Positions 43,027 through 50,999 of a DNA stretch of 64,000 nt are shown here, in pieces (position 1 is the stretch's first letter; each line of letters begins with the position of its first letter). The stretch is from BOKV01 sp041739225. Lineage in GTDB: Bacteria > Pseudomonadota > Alphaproteobacteria > Rhizobiales > Rhizobiaceae. The position numbers and the translations under genes were made by a program. The notes under the pieces are model-generated. The model searched no databases, had not been told where the DNA came from, and saw only the letters and a program-made list of their open reading frames with translations. The stretch is taken from positions 5,566-69,565 of the forward strand of contig JBGSOG010000031.1 in NCBI GenBank assembly GCA_041739225.1. The letters run 5' to 3'.

Positions 43027-43377
43027 ATGAAATCACTTTCAGAAGTGTTTGATCGCAATATCAGAATCATTGGCGCAGACCCGCTGACCCAGCGCGGCTT
43101 CACCCAAATCCCCAACATCATTCTCAAGACCGACAAGCTTACCGGCGGTGCAAAGCTCGCCTATGCGATGCTGCTGTCCTACGCCATGGGCGATGACCAG
43201 TGTTTCCCCGGCCAAGACCGGCTGGGGGACAACATGGGCGTCACACGGCAGACTGCCAACCAGTACGTCAAAGAGTTGCAGCAAAAGGGCTTCATCAACA
43301 TCAAGCGGCGCGGCCAGGGTCGATCCAATCTCTACGAGATCAATTTGAAGGCCAAAGTGCTGAAGGCAGCGCACTGA
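43027..43377 (+). CDS. Helix-turn-helix protein, replication-initiator-like
   Basis: 116 residues. GFTQIPNIILKTDKLTGGAK, then LAYAMLLSYAMGDDQCFPGQ and LGDNMGVTRQTANQYVKELQ followed by KGFINIKRRGQGRSNLYEI form the winged HTH seen in plasmid and phage replication initiators. It follows the previous gene by 9 bp behind a TATAAT box. Just past its stop, another frame (about 43379-43458) reads LDKRDSPDVGKSDIKMSAKP, a tail of the kind often found at the end of such proteins, so a late frameshift may have cut the C-terminus. Confidence 0.7.
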   Translation: MKSLSEVFDRNIRIIGADPLTQRGFTQIPNIILKTDKLTGGAKLAYAMLLSYAMGDDQCFPGQDRLGDNMGVTRQTANQYVKELQQKGFINIKRRGQGRSNLYEINLKAKVLKAAH

Positions 43378-43400
43378 TTTGGACAAAAGGGATAGCCCAG

Positions 43401-43463
43401 ATGTCGGGAAATCCGACATCAAGATGTCAGCCAAGCCGACATTTGGTTGTCGGGAATTTTGAC
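43401..43463. repeat. Cluster of short inverted repeats (TGTCGG / CCGACA)
   Basis: ATGTCGGGAAATCCGACAT (43401-43419) is a 7-bp inverted repeat with a 5-nt spacer; ATGTCAGCCAAGCCGACAT (43424-43442) is a second, less perfect one; TTGTCGGGAATTTTGACAC (43447-43465) a third. The regular spacing suggests binding sites (operator or iterons) just after the HTH gene. The same DNA could instead be the repeated tail codons of that gene in another frame. Confidence 0.5.
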
Positions 43464-43465
43464 AC

Positions 43466-44030
43466 TAACAATATGCAGAGAATAACACCCAAGAATAATA
43501 TGAAGATGGCCAACAAGGAAACGAAGACGGGATCAAACGAACCCCTTTGGTATGATTTCCGGCCAAGCTGCCGCTACGATCATCGCTACGACCCGAACCG
43601 GCTTCCGGTCATTCGGTTCTGAAATTCAGCCCGGCAACTAGACTATGTCGCATAAGAGCAAAAACAGGCCACCGCCGCCGCCAAACCGGCCGAGCCGAAC
43701 ACCCCCCATAGCTGGAACGAAGAGCCCCGCTGCGGGGTAATTTGAGCGTCTGACGCGAAATTCAGGCAGTGGCAAGCAGGATCAGCGCCGTGATTCGGGC
43801 CACAAAGGGCTACCGCGATAAAGTTGCTGACGATCCACGTGATTTGATGGATTGTGCAACCAAAAGCAAAAGGGCCATCGTTCTGGAAAGCATTTTCGTG
43901 GTGTTTTTAGCAATCCGCCAAAGCCCAAGCCATGCCATGCTGGTGTATTGAATCTGAAATACATCCAAGAAATATGAGACTAAAAAGAGACTAAGCCGAC
44001 ATCATATCCAAGCTAAGTATCTGAAAACAT
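43466..44030. other. Right end of the island, no recognisable gene
   Basis: About 560 bp without a convincing gene. It holds a small GC hairpin (CCCCGCTGCGGGG near 43727) and the right arm repeats. Short frames match nothing. Confidence 0.5.
43978..43994. promoter_or_regulatory. Probable integrase arm-type sites, right end (GACTAA x2)
   Basis: GACTAA at 43978 and 43989, 11 bp apart, 37 bp from the 49-bp repeat. The left end has three copies with 9- and 11-bp steps. Same orientation and context (AAAGAGACTAAG). Confidence 0.5.
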
Positions 44031-44079
44031 TGGCGCACCCGGAGCGATTCGAACGCCCGACCCCCAGATTCGTAGTCTG
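44031..44079. repeat. attR: 49-bp repeat within tRNA-Arg
   Basis: Identical to 1635-1683; forms the 3' part (anticodon arm to CCA) of the intact tRNA-Arg gene. Confidence 0.95.
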
Positions 44080-44107
44080 GTGCTCTATCCAGCTGAGCTA
44101 CGGGTGC
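44031..44107 (-). tRNA. tRNA-Arg (anticodon ACG)
   Basis: Read on the minus strand: acceptor GCACCCG / CGGGTGC, D arm starting TAGCTCAGCTGGATAGAGC, anticodon arm CCAGA-CTACGAA-TCTGG with anticodon ACG, T arm around GTTCGAATC, discriminator G and encoded CCA at 44031-44033. All stems pair, 77 nt in total. It reads CGN arginine codons after A-to-I editing. It is the integration target of the island, which lies downstream of its 3' end and regenerates that end. Confidence 0.97.
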
Positions 44108-44233
44108 GTTTGCCGCAGTGCGGCACGCTGTCAGCGCCAACCAGTTGGACATCTGACGACAGAGAGTCCTCGTAATCGCTTGCTGGCGCAAATGCAAGCC
44201 GCTTTCGCCGATTTCCGGCGGGCTTTCGGCTCG

Positions 44234-45751
44234 CTATTGCGCGGCCTGGGTGATGCGAGCGGCGGCATGATTGTCGGGGATGGGTGAGCCATTGTCCGGC
44301 AGTTCCACCAGGAACACGGTTCCTGCCCCGGATGTTTCTTCGAGCTCCAGCCGCCCGTCATGGGCGCGCACCAGTTCGAAGGCGATGGCAAGGCCAAGTC
44401 CGGTGCCGCCTTGCGCAGAACTGCCAAAGGCCTTGAAAAGGCTGTCCTGCTGGCGTTCGCCAATGCCCGGGCCAGTGTCAGCAACACGCAAAAACACCGT
44501 GTCGGCACGACGTCCGGCAGATATGACAATGCGATCAACACGGCTTGTCTCGCCGATGCGGCCTATCGCCTGCACAGCATTGCGGGCAAGATTGAGGATC
44601 ACCCGGAAAAGCTGCTCGGAATCTGCAAGCACCTCCAGATCGTCCGGGATTTCCTTGCGCCATTCGATGCTTCCGGCGTTTTCCGGGGCCAGCAACTCGA
44701 CGACGTCGTCAACCAGCATGGAAAGCTTGTGGCGGCGGCGTTGCGGTTCTGCTTCGAGGGCACTGCCATAGGCAAGCACCGAGCGCGTGTAGTCGATCGC
44801 CCGGTTGATTGCGCGGATGAGCTTGGGCGAAAGCCGCTGAACGGTCGGGTCGGGCAGCTGCGAAATGCGGTCGGAGAACAGCTGCGCCGAAGAGAGGATG
44901 TTGCGCAGGTCGTGGTTGATTTTGGAAACCGCCAGTCCAAGTTCGGACAGATGCTGCGTCTGGCGAAGGGTCTGCAGCAATTGGCGCTCGAACGCCGCCA
45001 ATTGGCGCTCGGCGATGCCAATCTCGTCCTTGCGCCCCGAAGCCTGGAAAATCAGGGCCGCATTGTCCGGCTCTTTGGCAAAGGCCATCATGTTGCTCGA
45101 AATGGCGCGAACAGGGCGCACGATCATCCGGTACAGCGCCAGGAACACCAGCGTCGCGGTGATCATTGAAATCGCCAGCGAGATCAACAGGACGTTTCGT
45201 GCATAAGTCCGCAAGGCACGTTTCAAATTGAAGTCCGACTGGACCAGTTCCATGGTCGCATTGCGCGACACCATCGGCTGCAATACCCGGTAGGTTCGCT
45301 CCTGTGAGGAAAACAACGTACCAAGCGCCCCGGCCACCGCCTCCAAAGGTCTGGTATATGAAAGGTCTATGGTGTGATCGATGGATGTCGGCATTTCGAC
45401 GCTGGCCATCAAACGGGTCATCGAGCCTTCCCGGATGACCACCGCCATGGCTCCGGTGGCCTTGAGCAATTCGCGCTGCGCCTGCGCGCTCAGCATCGGG
45501 TCTGCCGTATCGAGAAAAACGATGCTGGCAGCCTCCGCCGTCTCCAGATGGGTGCGAAGCCAGACATTGCGAAAATTGGCAACCGACGGAATGAAAATAA
45601 GAACTTCCGCCAACATGACAAAAGCCACGGTCAGCAACAGCAACTTGCCGGACAACCCGCGCAGGAGTAAAATTTCCTGATCTTCAGTTGTGGTTTTTCC
45701 CGCTGCGACAACAGCTTTTGTGGATGGCGTCAGGCTGGATTCGTTTTGCAT
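44234..45751 (-). CDS. Membrane sensor histidine kinase
   Basis: 505 residues. Two transmembrane helices (LLLLTVAFVMLAEVLIFIPS and LLISLAISMITATLVFLALY) border a periplasmic sensor of about 140 residues, then a HAMP-like linker, the phospho-acceptor SKINHDLRNILSSAQLFSDR with His, and the ATPase domain with NLARNAVQAI (N box), VADTGPGIG (G1) and GGTGLGLAIAFELV (G2). No response regulator is next to it in the window. Start ATG 45751 avoids overlap with the upstream gene; the longer frame to 45967 runs within that gene. Confidence 0.9.
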   Translation of the reverse strand: MQNESSLTPSTKAVVAAGKTTTEDQEILLLRGLSGKLLLLTVAFVMLAEVLIFIPSVANFRNVWLRTHLETAEAASIVFLDTADPMLSAQAQRELLKATGAMAVVIREGSMTRLMASVEMPTSIDHTIDLSYTRPLEAVAGALGTLFSSQERTYRVLQPMVSRNATMELVQSDFNLKRALRTYARNVLLISLAISMITATLVFLALYRMIVRPVRAISSNMMAFAKEPDNAALIFQASGRKDEIGIAERQLAAFERQLLQTLRQTQHLSELGLAVSKINHDLRNILSSAQLFSDRISQLPDPTVQRLSPKLIRAINRAIDYTRSVLAYGSALEAEPQRRRHKLSMLVDDVVELLAPENAGSIEWRKEIPDDLEVLADSEQLFRVILNLARNAVQAIGRIGETSRVDRIVISAGRRADTVFLRVADTGPGIGERQQDSLFKAFGSSAQGGTGLGLAIAFELVRAHDGRLELEETSGAGTVFLVELPDNGSPIPDNHAAARITQAAQ

Positions 45752-45795
45752 GCTGCAGATATACGGCTTGATTTTGTCTGGCGTCCAGACGTCCT

Positions 45796-47223
45796 TCAGC
45801 CAAACCTGCGAAGGAAGCTGATTGCTGACCTGATCAACGGCTTGCGGGTCAAGGGCGCATAGAAGGTCACCGCTGCCCGCTTTCCGGCTTCCGTCATGGT
45901 CGGATAAGGCGGAACATAGGCAGTCATGTCGCGCAAAGTCATCTTTTTGGTGATTGCCAAGGCCCAAAGACCAATGAGTTCGCCAGCATTTGCGCCGACA
46001 ATCGTTGCGCCGAGGATGCGGCCCTTCCGGTCGGCGATGATTTTCACCATCCCCGCAGTCTTGCGTTCGGCCTGCGCACGGTCATTCTCGTGAAACGGCC
46101 AGCGCAACACGTTGATCTGCTTCACTTTATCGCGGGCGGTTTTCTCGTCCATGCCGACATGGGCAAGTTCTGGATCCGTGTAGGTCGCCCAGGGAATGAT
46201 TGACACATCCGGTTTGGCCCCCATCCGGAAAAGAATGGAGCGGATGACCAGGCCGGCGTGGTAACCGGCCATGTGGGTGAATTGCAGGGAACCTGCAACA
46301 TCGCCGATGGCATAGGCCCGCTTGTTGGTCGTGCGCAGCTTGTCGTCGACCTTGATGCCGCGCCGGTCAAATTCGATGCCGGCTGCCTCGAGACCCAGAT
46401 CAACATTGGGTTTGCGCCCGACAGCCACCAGCAAGTGCGTTCCGTCGACTTTTTCCTCGCCATTGGCCGTTTCGAAAATGACGCGAACGCCGCTTCGACC
46501 CGACTTTTCGACGCGGGTCACTTTTGCGCCTTCACGGATGACAATTCCCTCGGCGCCCAGCCGGTCAAGAACCACGGCTGCCAGTTCCGGATCGTCTTTG
46601 CCAAAGGCTCTGGCCGCTTCCAGCACCGTGACTTCGCTGCCAAGGCGGCGGTGAGCCTGCGCCATTTCAAGGCCGATCGGGCCGCCACCGATGACCACCA
46701 GATGGTCCGGGCGACGGGTGTTTTCAAAGATGTTCTCGTTGGTGAAATGGGCAACAGTATCAAGACCGGGGATCGGCGGCACAAACGGCGAAGAGCCTGT
46801 TGCGATGACGAAGCGGCGGGGGCGGATTTCATAATCGCCGGCAAGAACGGTTATCGCGTCGCGAAACTGCGCCTTGGCGCTGATCACGGTAACGCCCAGG
46901 GCGGTGAAGCGCTCCACCGAGTCATTCACCGCAATGGTGTCGATGACCGACTTCACGTGATTTGCTACAGCCTTGAAATCGACATCGAAGTCGGGAGAAG
47001 CCATGACGCCGAATTTTTTTGCGTCACGAACCGCCTGTGCGTGTTTTCCCGCCGCAAGCATGGCTTTTGACGGCACACAGCCGTAATTCAGGCAGTCACC
47101 GCCCATCTTTCCCTTTTCGATCAATACAACCGGCACACCGAAGGCAGCAGCGGCGGCGGCAACCGAGAGGCCACCCGATCCGCCGCCAATGACGCAGATA
47201 TCGGGGGTGAGCAATTTGGTCAT
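45796..47223 (-). CDS. FAD-dependent pyridine nucleotide-disulfide oxidoreductase (MerA/Lpd-like)
   Basis: 475 residues. ICVIGGGSGGLSVAAAAAAF binds FAD, GGDCLNYGCVPSKAML holds the redox-active Cys pair of the lipoamide dehydrogenase/mercuric reductase group, VVIGGGPIGLEMAQAHRRLG binds NAD(P)H and YAIGDVAGSLQFTHMAGYHA is the second FAD block. The C-terminal end lacks the His-x-x-x-x-Glu of lipoamide dehydrogenase (it has HENDRAQAE and MTEAGKRAAV), so the substrate is unknown. It pairs with a TVP38 membrane protein, a known but unexplained combination. Confidence 0.9.
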   Translation of the reverse strand: MTKLLTPDICVIGGGSGGLSVAAAAAAFGVPVVLIEKGKMGGDCLNYGCVPSKAMLAAGKHAQAVRDAKKFGVMASPDFDVDFKAVANHVKSVIDTIAVNDSVERFTALGVTVISAKAQFRDAITVLAGDYEIRPRRFVIATGSSPFVPPIPGLDTVAHFTNENIFENTRRPDHLVVIGGGPIGLEMAQAHRRLGSEVTVLEAARAFGKDDPELAAVVLDRLGAEGIVIREGAKVTRVEKSGRSGVRVIFETANGEEKVDGTHLLVAVGRKPNVDLGLEAAGIEFDRRGIKVDDKLRTTNKRAYAIGDVAGSLQFTHMAGYHAGLVIRSILFRMGAKPDVSIIPWATYTDPELAHVGMDEKTARDKVKQINVLRWPFHENDRAQAERKTAGMVKIIADRKGRILGATIVGANAGELIGLWALAITKKMTLRDMTAYVPPYPTMTEAGKRAAVTFYAPLTRKPLIRSAISFLRRFG

Positions 47224-47283
47224 GTCAGAAATCCGTTCCAAAAGGGTAGCAAGTTGAAAAAATCGCCAGTCGCCAGCGGCATG

Positions 47284-48027
47284 TCAGGTTGCGCGACCAA
47301 ATTTGAAACCAAGGCGCTTGATGACGACCGGGGCAAGGGCAACAAGGCCGAGCGCCACCATGGCGATGATGATCTGCGGAGTGACCAGCGCCTTCACGTC
47401 GATTGCGCAAGTCCCGGCTGCCGAGCACCCCGGTTGCGCCCGCTCTTGTGCCTGGATGACACTGCCCAGACCAGCACCAACAAAAGAATAGGCAAAAGTT
47501 CCCGGAATGATACCCAGGAAAGTTGCGAGCGCATACGGCCCAACCTTCATGTTGAGCATTGCAGGTACAATGTTGATCACCCAAAACGGAAAAACCGGGG
47601 TCAGGCGCAGCGACAACAAATAGCTGAAGGCATCTTTCTGAAAACCGCCGACCAGTTTGCCGACAAATCCGCTGGCCCGCTTTTCCAGGAAGTCACCAAA
47701 CGATGAGCGGGCAATCAGGAAAATGATGACGGCACCCATGGTCGCGGAGACGACAGTCGCGGTTCCTGCTACCAGTCCGCCAAACAGGAAACCGGAGACC
47801 AGTGTCAAAAGCGAAGCGCCGGGGAAAGAAATCGCGACCAGCACCACATAGACAAGGCAGTAAACCGCAATCGCAAACACGAAATTGTCTTCGACCCGCG
47901 CAGCAAGGGCTTCGCGGTGCATGATAAGTGTCGACAAGGAAAAATACTCGAACAACCCACCTGCCCACGCGGCAATCAAGGCAATGGCTATTGCCGCCAG
48001 TGGACCGTATTTTTGAAGGGCTTGCAT
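47284..48027 (-). CDS. TVP38/TMEM64-family membrane protein (DedA/SNARE-associated type)
   Basis: 247 residues with about six transmembrane helices. The family core is AIAVYCLVYVVLVAISFPGA, TLVSGFLFGGLVAGTATVVS and GAVIIFLIARSSFGDFLEKR, then PVFPFWVINIVPAMLNM and TFLGIIPGTFAYSFVGAGLG. DedA/VTT-type proteins are thought to move lipids such as undecaprenyl phosphate or phosphatidylethanolamine. It is upstream of the MerA-like gene on the same strand, 60 bp apart; probably one operon. Confidence 0.92.
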   Translation of the reverse strand: MQALQKYGPLAAIAIALIAAWAGGLFEYFSLSTLIMHREALAARVEDNFVFAIAVYCLVYVVLVAISFPGASLLTLVSGFLFGGLVAGTATVVSATMGAVIIFLIARSSFGDFLEKRASGFVGKLVGGFQKDAFSYLLSLRLTPVFPFWVINIVPAMLNMKVGPYALATFLGIIPGTFAYSFVGAGLGSVIQAQERAQPGCSAAGTCAIDVKALVTPQIIIAMVALGLVALAPVVIKRLGFKFGRAT

Positions 48028-48261
48028 CGTGATTTTGCCTTGAAGAGAATTTTTTCGCTTCTGTCGTCGTCACCTGTACAGGCGACCCCACAGCGCACAT
48101 GTCCCGGACTTGACCCCGGCTGGAGACATGTGAACGCTTGCACCGGACAAAGCAACTTGTGCTAGTTGCGCTCACCGGCTTTTGACCCGCAATTGACCAC
48201 AGTTCACAAAAGGGTGAGATCAGGGGTGCTGCGTCGCCACAGTCGACCCGCACAGCAGCAA

Positions 48262-48291
48262 TTGACAATCTGCATACTTGCCGCCTATAAG
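48262..48291 (+). promoter_or_regulatory. Probable sigma-70 promoter of the rpmH operon
   Basis: TTGACA (48262-48267) and TATAAG (48286-48291) with an 18-bp spacer, 157 bp before the rpmH start. Both boxes are close to consensus, suited to a ribosomal-protein operon. Confidence 0.65.
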
Positions 48292-48448
48292 CCACCCGAT
48301 CGTTCGGGCCCGGGCACGAGCGACGCTTCCAGTGAGGCGTTGTATATTGCAGGCTTGCGCGCAATTGCGCGGCAGCCACCGGGTTTCCGTTCTCCGATTT
48401 TTCTGTTCCTGTGTGAGGGTCCGTCGTTGAAATGGCGGATTGACCAAA

Positions 48449-48583
48449 ATGAAGCGTACATATCAGCCGAGCAAACTTGTCCGCAAACGCCGCCACGGCT
48501 TTCGTTCCCGCATGGCGACAACAGGCGGGCGCAAGGTTATTGCCGCCCGCCGCGCCCGTGGCCGCAAGCGTTTGAGCGCCTGA
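48449..48583 (+). CDS. rpmH: 50S ribosomal protein L34
   Basis: 44 residues, MKRTYQPSKLVRKRRHGFRS at the start and RKVIAARRARGRKRLSA at the end, the complete and nearly invariant L34 sequence. It is a small, very basic component of the large ribosomal subunit. It is too short for many gene finders. Directly upstream of rnpA, as in most bacteria. Confidence 0.97.
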   Translation: MKRTYQPSKLVRKRRHGFRSRMATTGGRKVIAARRARGRKRLSA

Positions 48584-48624
48584 GTCGCGTCAACGCGATC
48601 ATGGAAACGGCAGAGGCAGGAAAC

Positions 48625-49017
48625 ATGAAACCGCCACTGCGACTCAAAAAGCGGGCTGAATTCCTTGCCATGCGCGGCGGTGCAAAAATGCACTCGGCTG
48701 TTTTGATTCTCGAAAGCCGTTTGCGTAGCGAGGGCGAGGCCCGCGGCACGGAACCGCGGTTCGGATTCACCGTCACCAAGAAAACCGGGAATTCGGTTGT
48801 ACGAAACCGGGTTCGGAGGCGATTGCGCGACGCTGTGAGACTGACATCTGGCGACCACGCGAAAAATGGCTATGACTATGTGCTTGTCGGCAAGAGAGCC
48901 GCATTGACAGCCCAATTCTCCACAATCGTCGCAGATGTCGCCAGAGGCCTTGACCAGACAGGTCGCAACAAGGCAAACCCCAACCGGACCCGCAAAGGCC
49001 ACGGTACGCCCGCCTGA
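48625..49017 (+). CDS. rnpA: Ribonuclease P protein component
   Basis: 130 residues. The core is LRLKKRAEFLAMRGG, RFGFTVTKKTGNSVVRNRVR then RRLRDAVRL, which is the RNR signature of RnpA that binds the RNase P RNA and pre-tRNA leader. It follows rpmH by 41 bp. ATG 48625 has AGGAAAC just upstream; an in-frame ATG at 48601 is less likely. Confidence 0.95.
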   Translation: MKPPLRLKKRAEFLAMRGGAKMHSAVLILESRLRSEGEARGTEPRFGFTVTKKTGNSVVRNRVRRRLRDAVRLTSGDHAKNGYDYVLVGKRAALTAQFSTIVADVARGLDQTGRNKANPNRTRKGHGTPA

Positions 49018-49049
49018 GGCGCAGCCGAAACGCCAAGGAGCACCGCTGC

Positions 49050-50882
49050 ATGGATAACAATCGCAACAACACGGTTCTGGCCATTGCGCTGTCGCTGCTG
49101 GTGCTTCTGGGTTGGCAGTTCCTCTACGTCAATCCGAAAATCGAAGCCGAGCGCAAGACGGCCGAGATCCAGCGGCTCAACAAGCAGGCGGCTGGCAATG
49201 TTGCCACGCCCGGCACCACCACCGGCGTTGACCCGGCGGCTCCAGCGGCTTCTACCGCGCCGGCCACCGGTGCTGCGGTTCCCGGCGGCACGCCGGTTGA
49301 GGCGGCAGGGATGACGCGGGATGCGGCGCTTGGAAAATCACCGCGTGTTGCCCTTGAAAATGATGATCTGATCGGATCGATCAACCTCAAAGGTGCGCGT
49401 GTCGATGATTTGCGCCTCAAAAAATATCAGGTAACCATCGCTCCAACGAGTGAACTGGTGACACTTCTGTCACCATCCGAGTTGAAAGACGGATATTTTG
49501 CCGAGTTCGGGTGGGTCGGAAATGCGGGCGGCGACGTTCCGGGACCCGAGACCCTCTGGGCTGCGTCACAGGGCGCAAAGCTGACACCGCAATCCCCGGT
49601 GACATTGACCTGGACCAATCCGGCGGGTGTTGTTTTCAACCGGACAATCGCACTCGATGCGCACTACATGCTGACCTATACCGACAAGGTCACCAACGGT
49701 TCGGGTGCTGAAGTTTCGATGTCGCCATACGGCCGGGTTACCCGGTTCGAAAAGCCGGTATCGCAAGCCAACTACGTGCTGCATGAAGGCATCATTGGCG
49801 TTTTGGGCGAAGAAGGCCTTGAGCAATGGACGTATGACAATCTCGAAGACGACCTGAAATTCACCACCAAGGACCCGGTGAAGGAAGGCTGGCTCGGGAT
49901 TACCGACAAATATTGGGCCACGGCGCTGATCCCGTCTGGAACCTACAGGCCGAATTATTCCTTCTTCAACGAAGGCCGCACACGCTATCAGGCGGATTTT
50001 CTGGGCGAGAGCATCAAAATCGGTGCCGGAGCCAGCGCGGAAACGAGCCAGCGGCTGTTTGCCGGTGCCAAGGAAGTCGGTCGCATCGATGAGTATGAAT
50101 CAACCGGCAACATCAAGAATTTCGAGCTGATGATCGACTGGGGCTGGTTCTATTTCATCACCAAGCCGATGTTCTGGATGCTCGATTTCATCTTCAAGCT
50201 GGTTGGTAATTTCGGCGTGGCGATCCTGCTTGGCACCGTTTTCATCAAGGCCGTTCTTTTCCCGCTGGCCAACATGTCGTACCGCTCCATGGCGAACATG
50301 AAGAAGGTCCAGCCCGAGATGGTTGCGATCCGCGAGCGTCATCCCGACGACAAGGTCAAGCAACAGCAGGAAATGATGGCGCTGTACAAGCGCGAGAAAA
50401 TCAATCCTGCTGCCGGATGCTGGCCGATCCTCATCCAGATCCCCATATTCTTCGCGCTTTACAAGGTGCTTTTCATCACCATTGAAATGCGACACGCTCC
50501 ATTCTTTGGCTGGATACAGGATCTTGCCGCGCCTGATCCGACGTCGATCTTCAACCTGTTTGGCCTGCTTCCCTTTGAAAATCCGTCATTCCTGCCGTTG
50601 CTCGGCATCTGGCCGGTGATCATGGGCATCACCATGTTCCTGCAAATGCAAATGAACCCGGCTCCGCCGGATCCGACACAGGCGATGATCTTCAAATGGA
50701 TGCCAATCCTGTTCACCTTCATGCTCGGCACCTTCCCGGCAGGACTGGTGATCTATTGGGCCTGGAACAATCTGCTCTCGATCGTCCAGCAGGGCTTTAT
50801 CATGCAGCGCCAAGGCGCAAAGATAGAGTTGTGGGACAATCTCAAAAGCGTATTTGCCCGCAAGGCAAAACCGGCTGAGTAA
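49050..50882 (+). CDS. yidC: Membrane protein insertase YidC
   Basis: 610 residues, full length. An N-terminal membrane helix (TVLAIALSLLVLLGWQFLYV) is followed by an Ala/Pro/Thr-rich linker, the large periplasmic domain (about residues 100-370), and five C-terminal helices: GVAILLGTVFIKAVLFPLAN, KINPAAGCWPILIQIPIFFA (with the conserved Pro-Gly-type loop), and MFLQMQMNP before ILFTFMLGTFPAGLVIYW. YidC inserts and folds inner-membrane proteins, alone or with SecYEG. Same operon as rpmH and rnpA. Confidence 0.97.
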   Translation: MDNNRNNTVLAIALSLLVLLGWQFLYVNPKIEAERKTAEIQRLNKQAAGNVATPGTTTGVDPAAPAASTAPATGAAVPGGTPVEAAGMTRDAALGKSPRVALENDDLIGSINLKGARVDDLRLKKYQVTIAPTSELVTLLSPSELKDGYFAEFGWVGNAGGDVPGPETLWAASQGAKLTPQSPVTLTWTNPAGVVFNRTIALDAHYMLTYTDKVTNGSGAEVSMSPYGRVTRFEKPVSQANYVLHEGIIGVLGEEGLEQWTYDNLEDDLKFTTKDPVKEGWLGITDKYWATALIPSGTYRPNYSFFNEGRTRYQADFLGESIKIGAGASAETSQRLFAGAKEVGRIDEYESTGNIKNFELMIDWGWFYFITKPMFWMLDFIFKLVGNFGVAILLGTVFIKAVLFPLANMSYRSMANMKKVQPEMVAIRERHPDDKVKQQQEMMALYKREKINPAAGCWPILIQIPIFFALYKVLFITIEMRHAPFFGWIQDLAAPDPTSIFNLFGLLPFENPSFLPLLGIWPVIMGITMFLQMQMNPAPPDPTQAMIFKWMPILFTFMLGTFPAGLVIYWAWNNLLSIVQQGFIMQRQGAKIELWDNLKSVFARKAKPAE

Positions 50883-50912
50883 ACCAGGTTGAAGCAAGGA
50901 CAAATTTACGGG

Positions 50913-50940
50913 GCCGGCGCAATTGCCGGCCTTTTCTTTT
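50913..50940 (+). terminator. Rho-independent terminator after yidC
   Basis: GGCCGGC / GCCGGCC stem with GCAATT loop, followed by TTTTCTTTT. Confidence 0.85.
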
Positions 50941-50999
50941 CGCAAATCCGTCACATGGCTGCGTTATCCGACAATGCTCATGATGCGAAAGGAAAAGCG

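Larger units (their letters stand above)
1635..44079. mobile_element. 42.4-kb genomic island integrated at tRNA-Arg(ACG)
   Basis: A 49-bp sequence occurs twice in the same orientation, at 1635-1683 and 44031-44079. The right copy is part of an intact tRNA-Arg gene; the left copy is only its 3' portion and is not a functional tRNA. A P4-type integrase gene begins 130 bp inside the left copy, followed by an AlpA-like regulator, which is the usual layout of a tRNA-integrated island. Gene content between the repeats (polysaccharide synthesis, coupling-type ATPases, replication-relaxation protein, assorted cargo) is accessory, while both flanks are ordinary chromosome. I see neither a relaxase nor type IV secretion genes, so self-transfer is not supported. 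Confidence 0.9.

Noticed and set aside
43401..43465. CRISPR-like array in the TGTCGG/CCGACA repeats
   Set aside because: Units are short and imperfect with spacers of only a few bases, and no cas genes exist in the window.
44360..45169. Long plus-strand frame over the sensor kinase gene
   Set aside because: Antisense to a kinase with all motifs intact.
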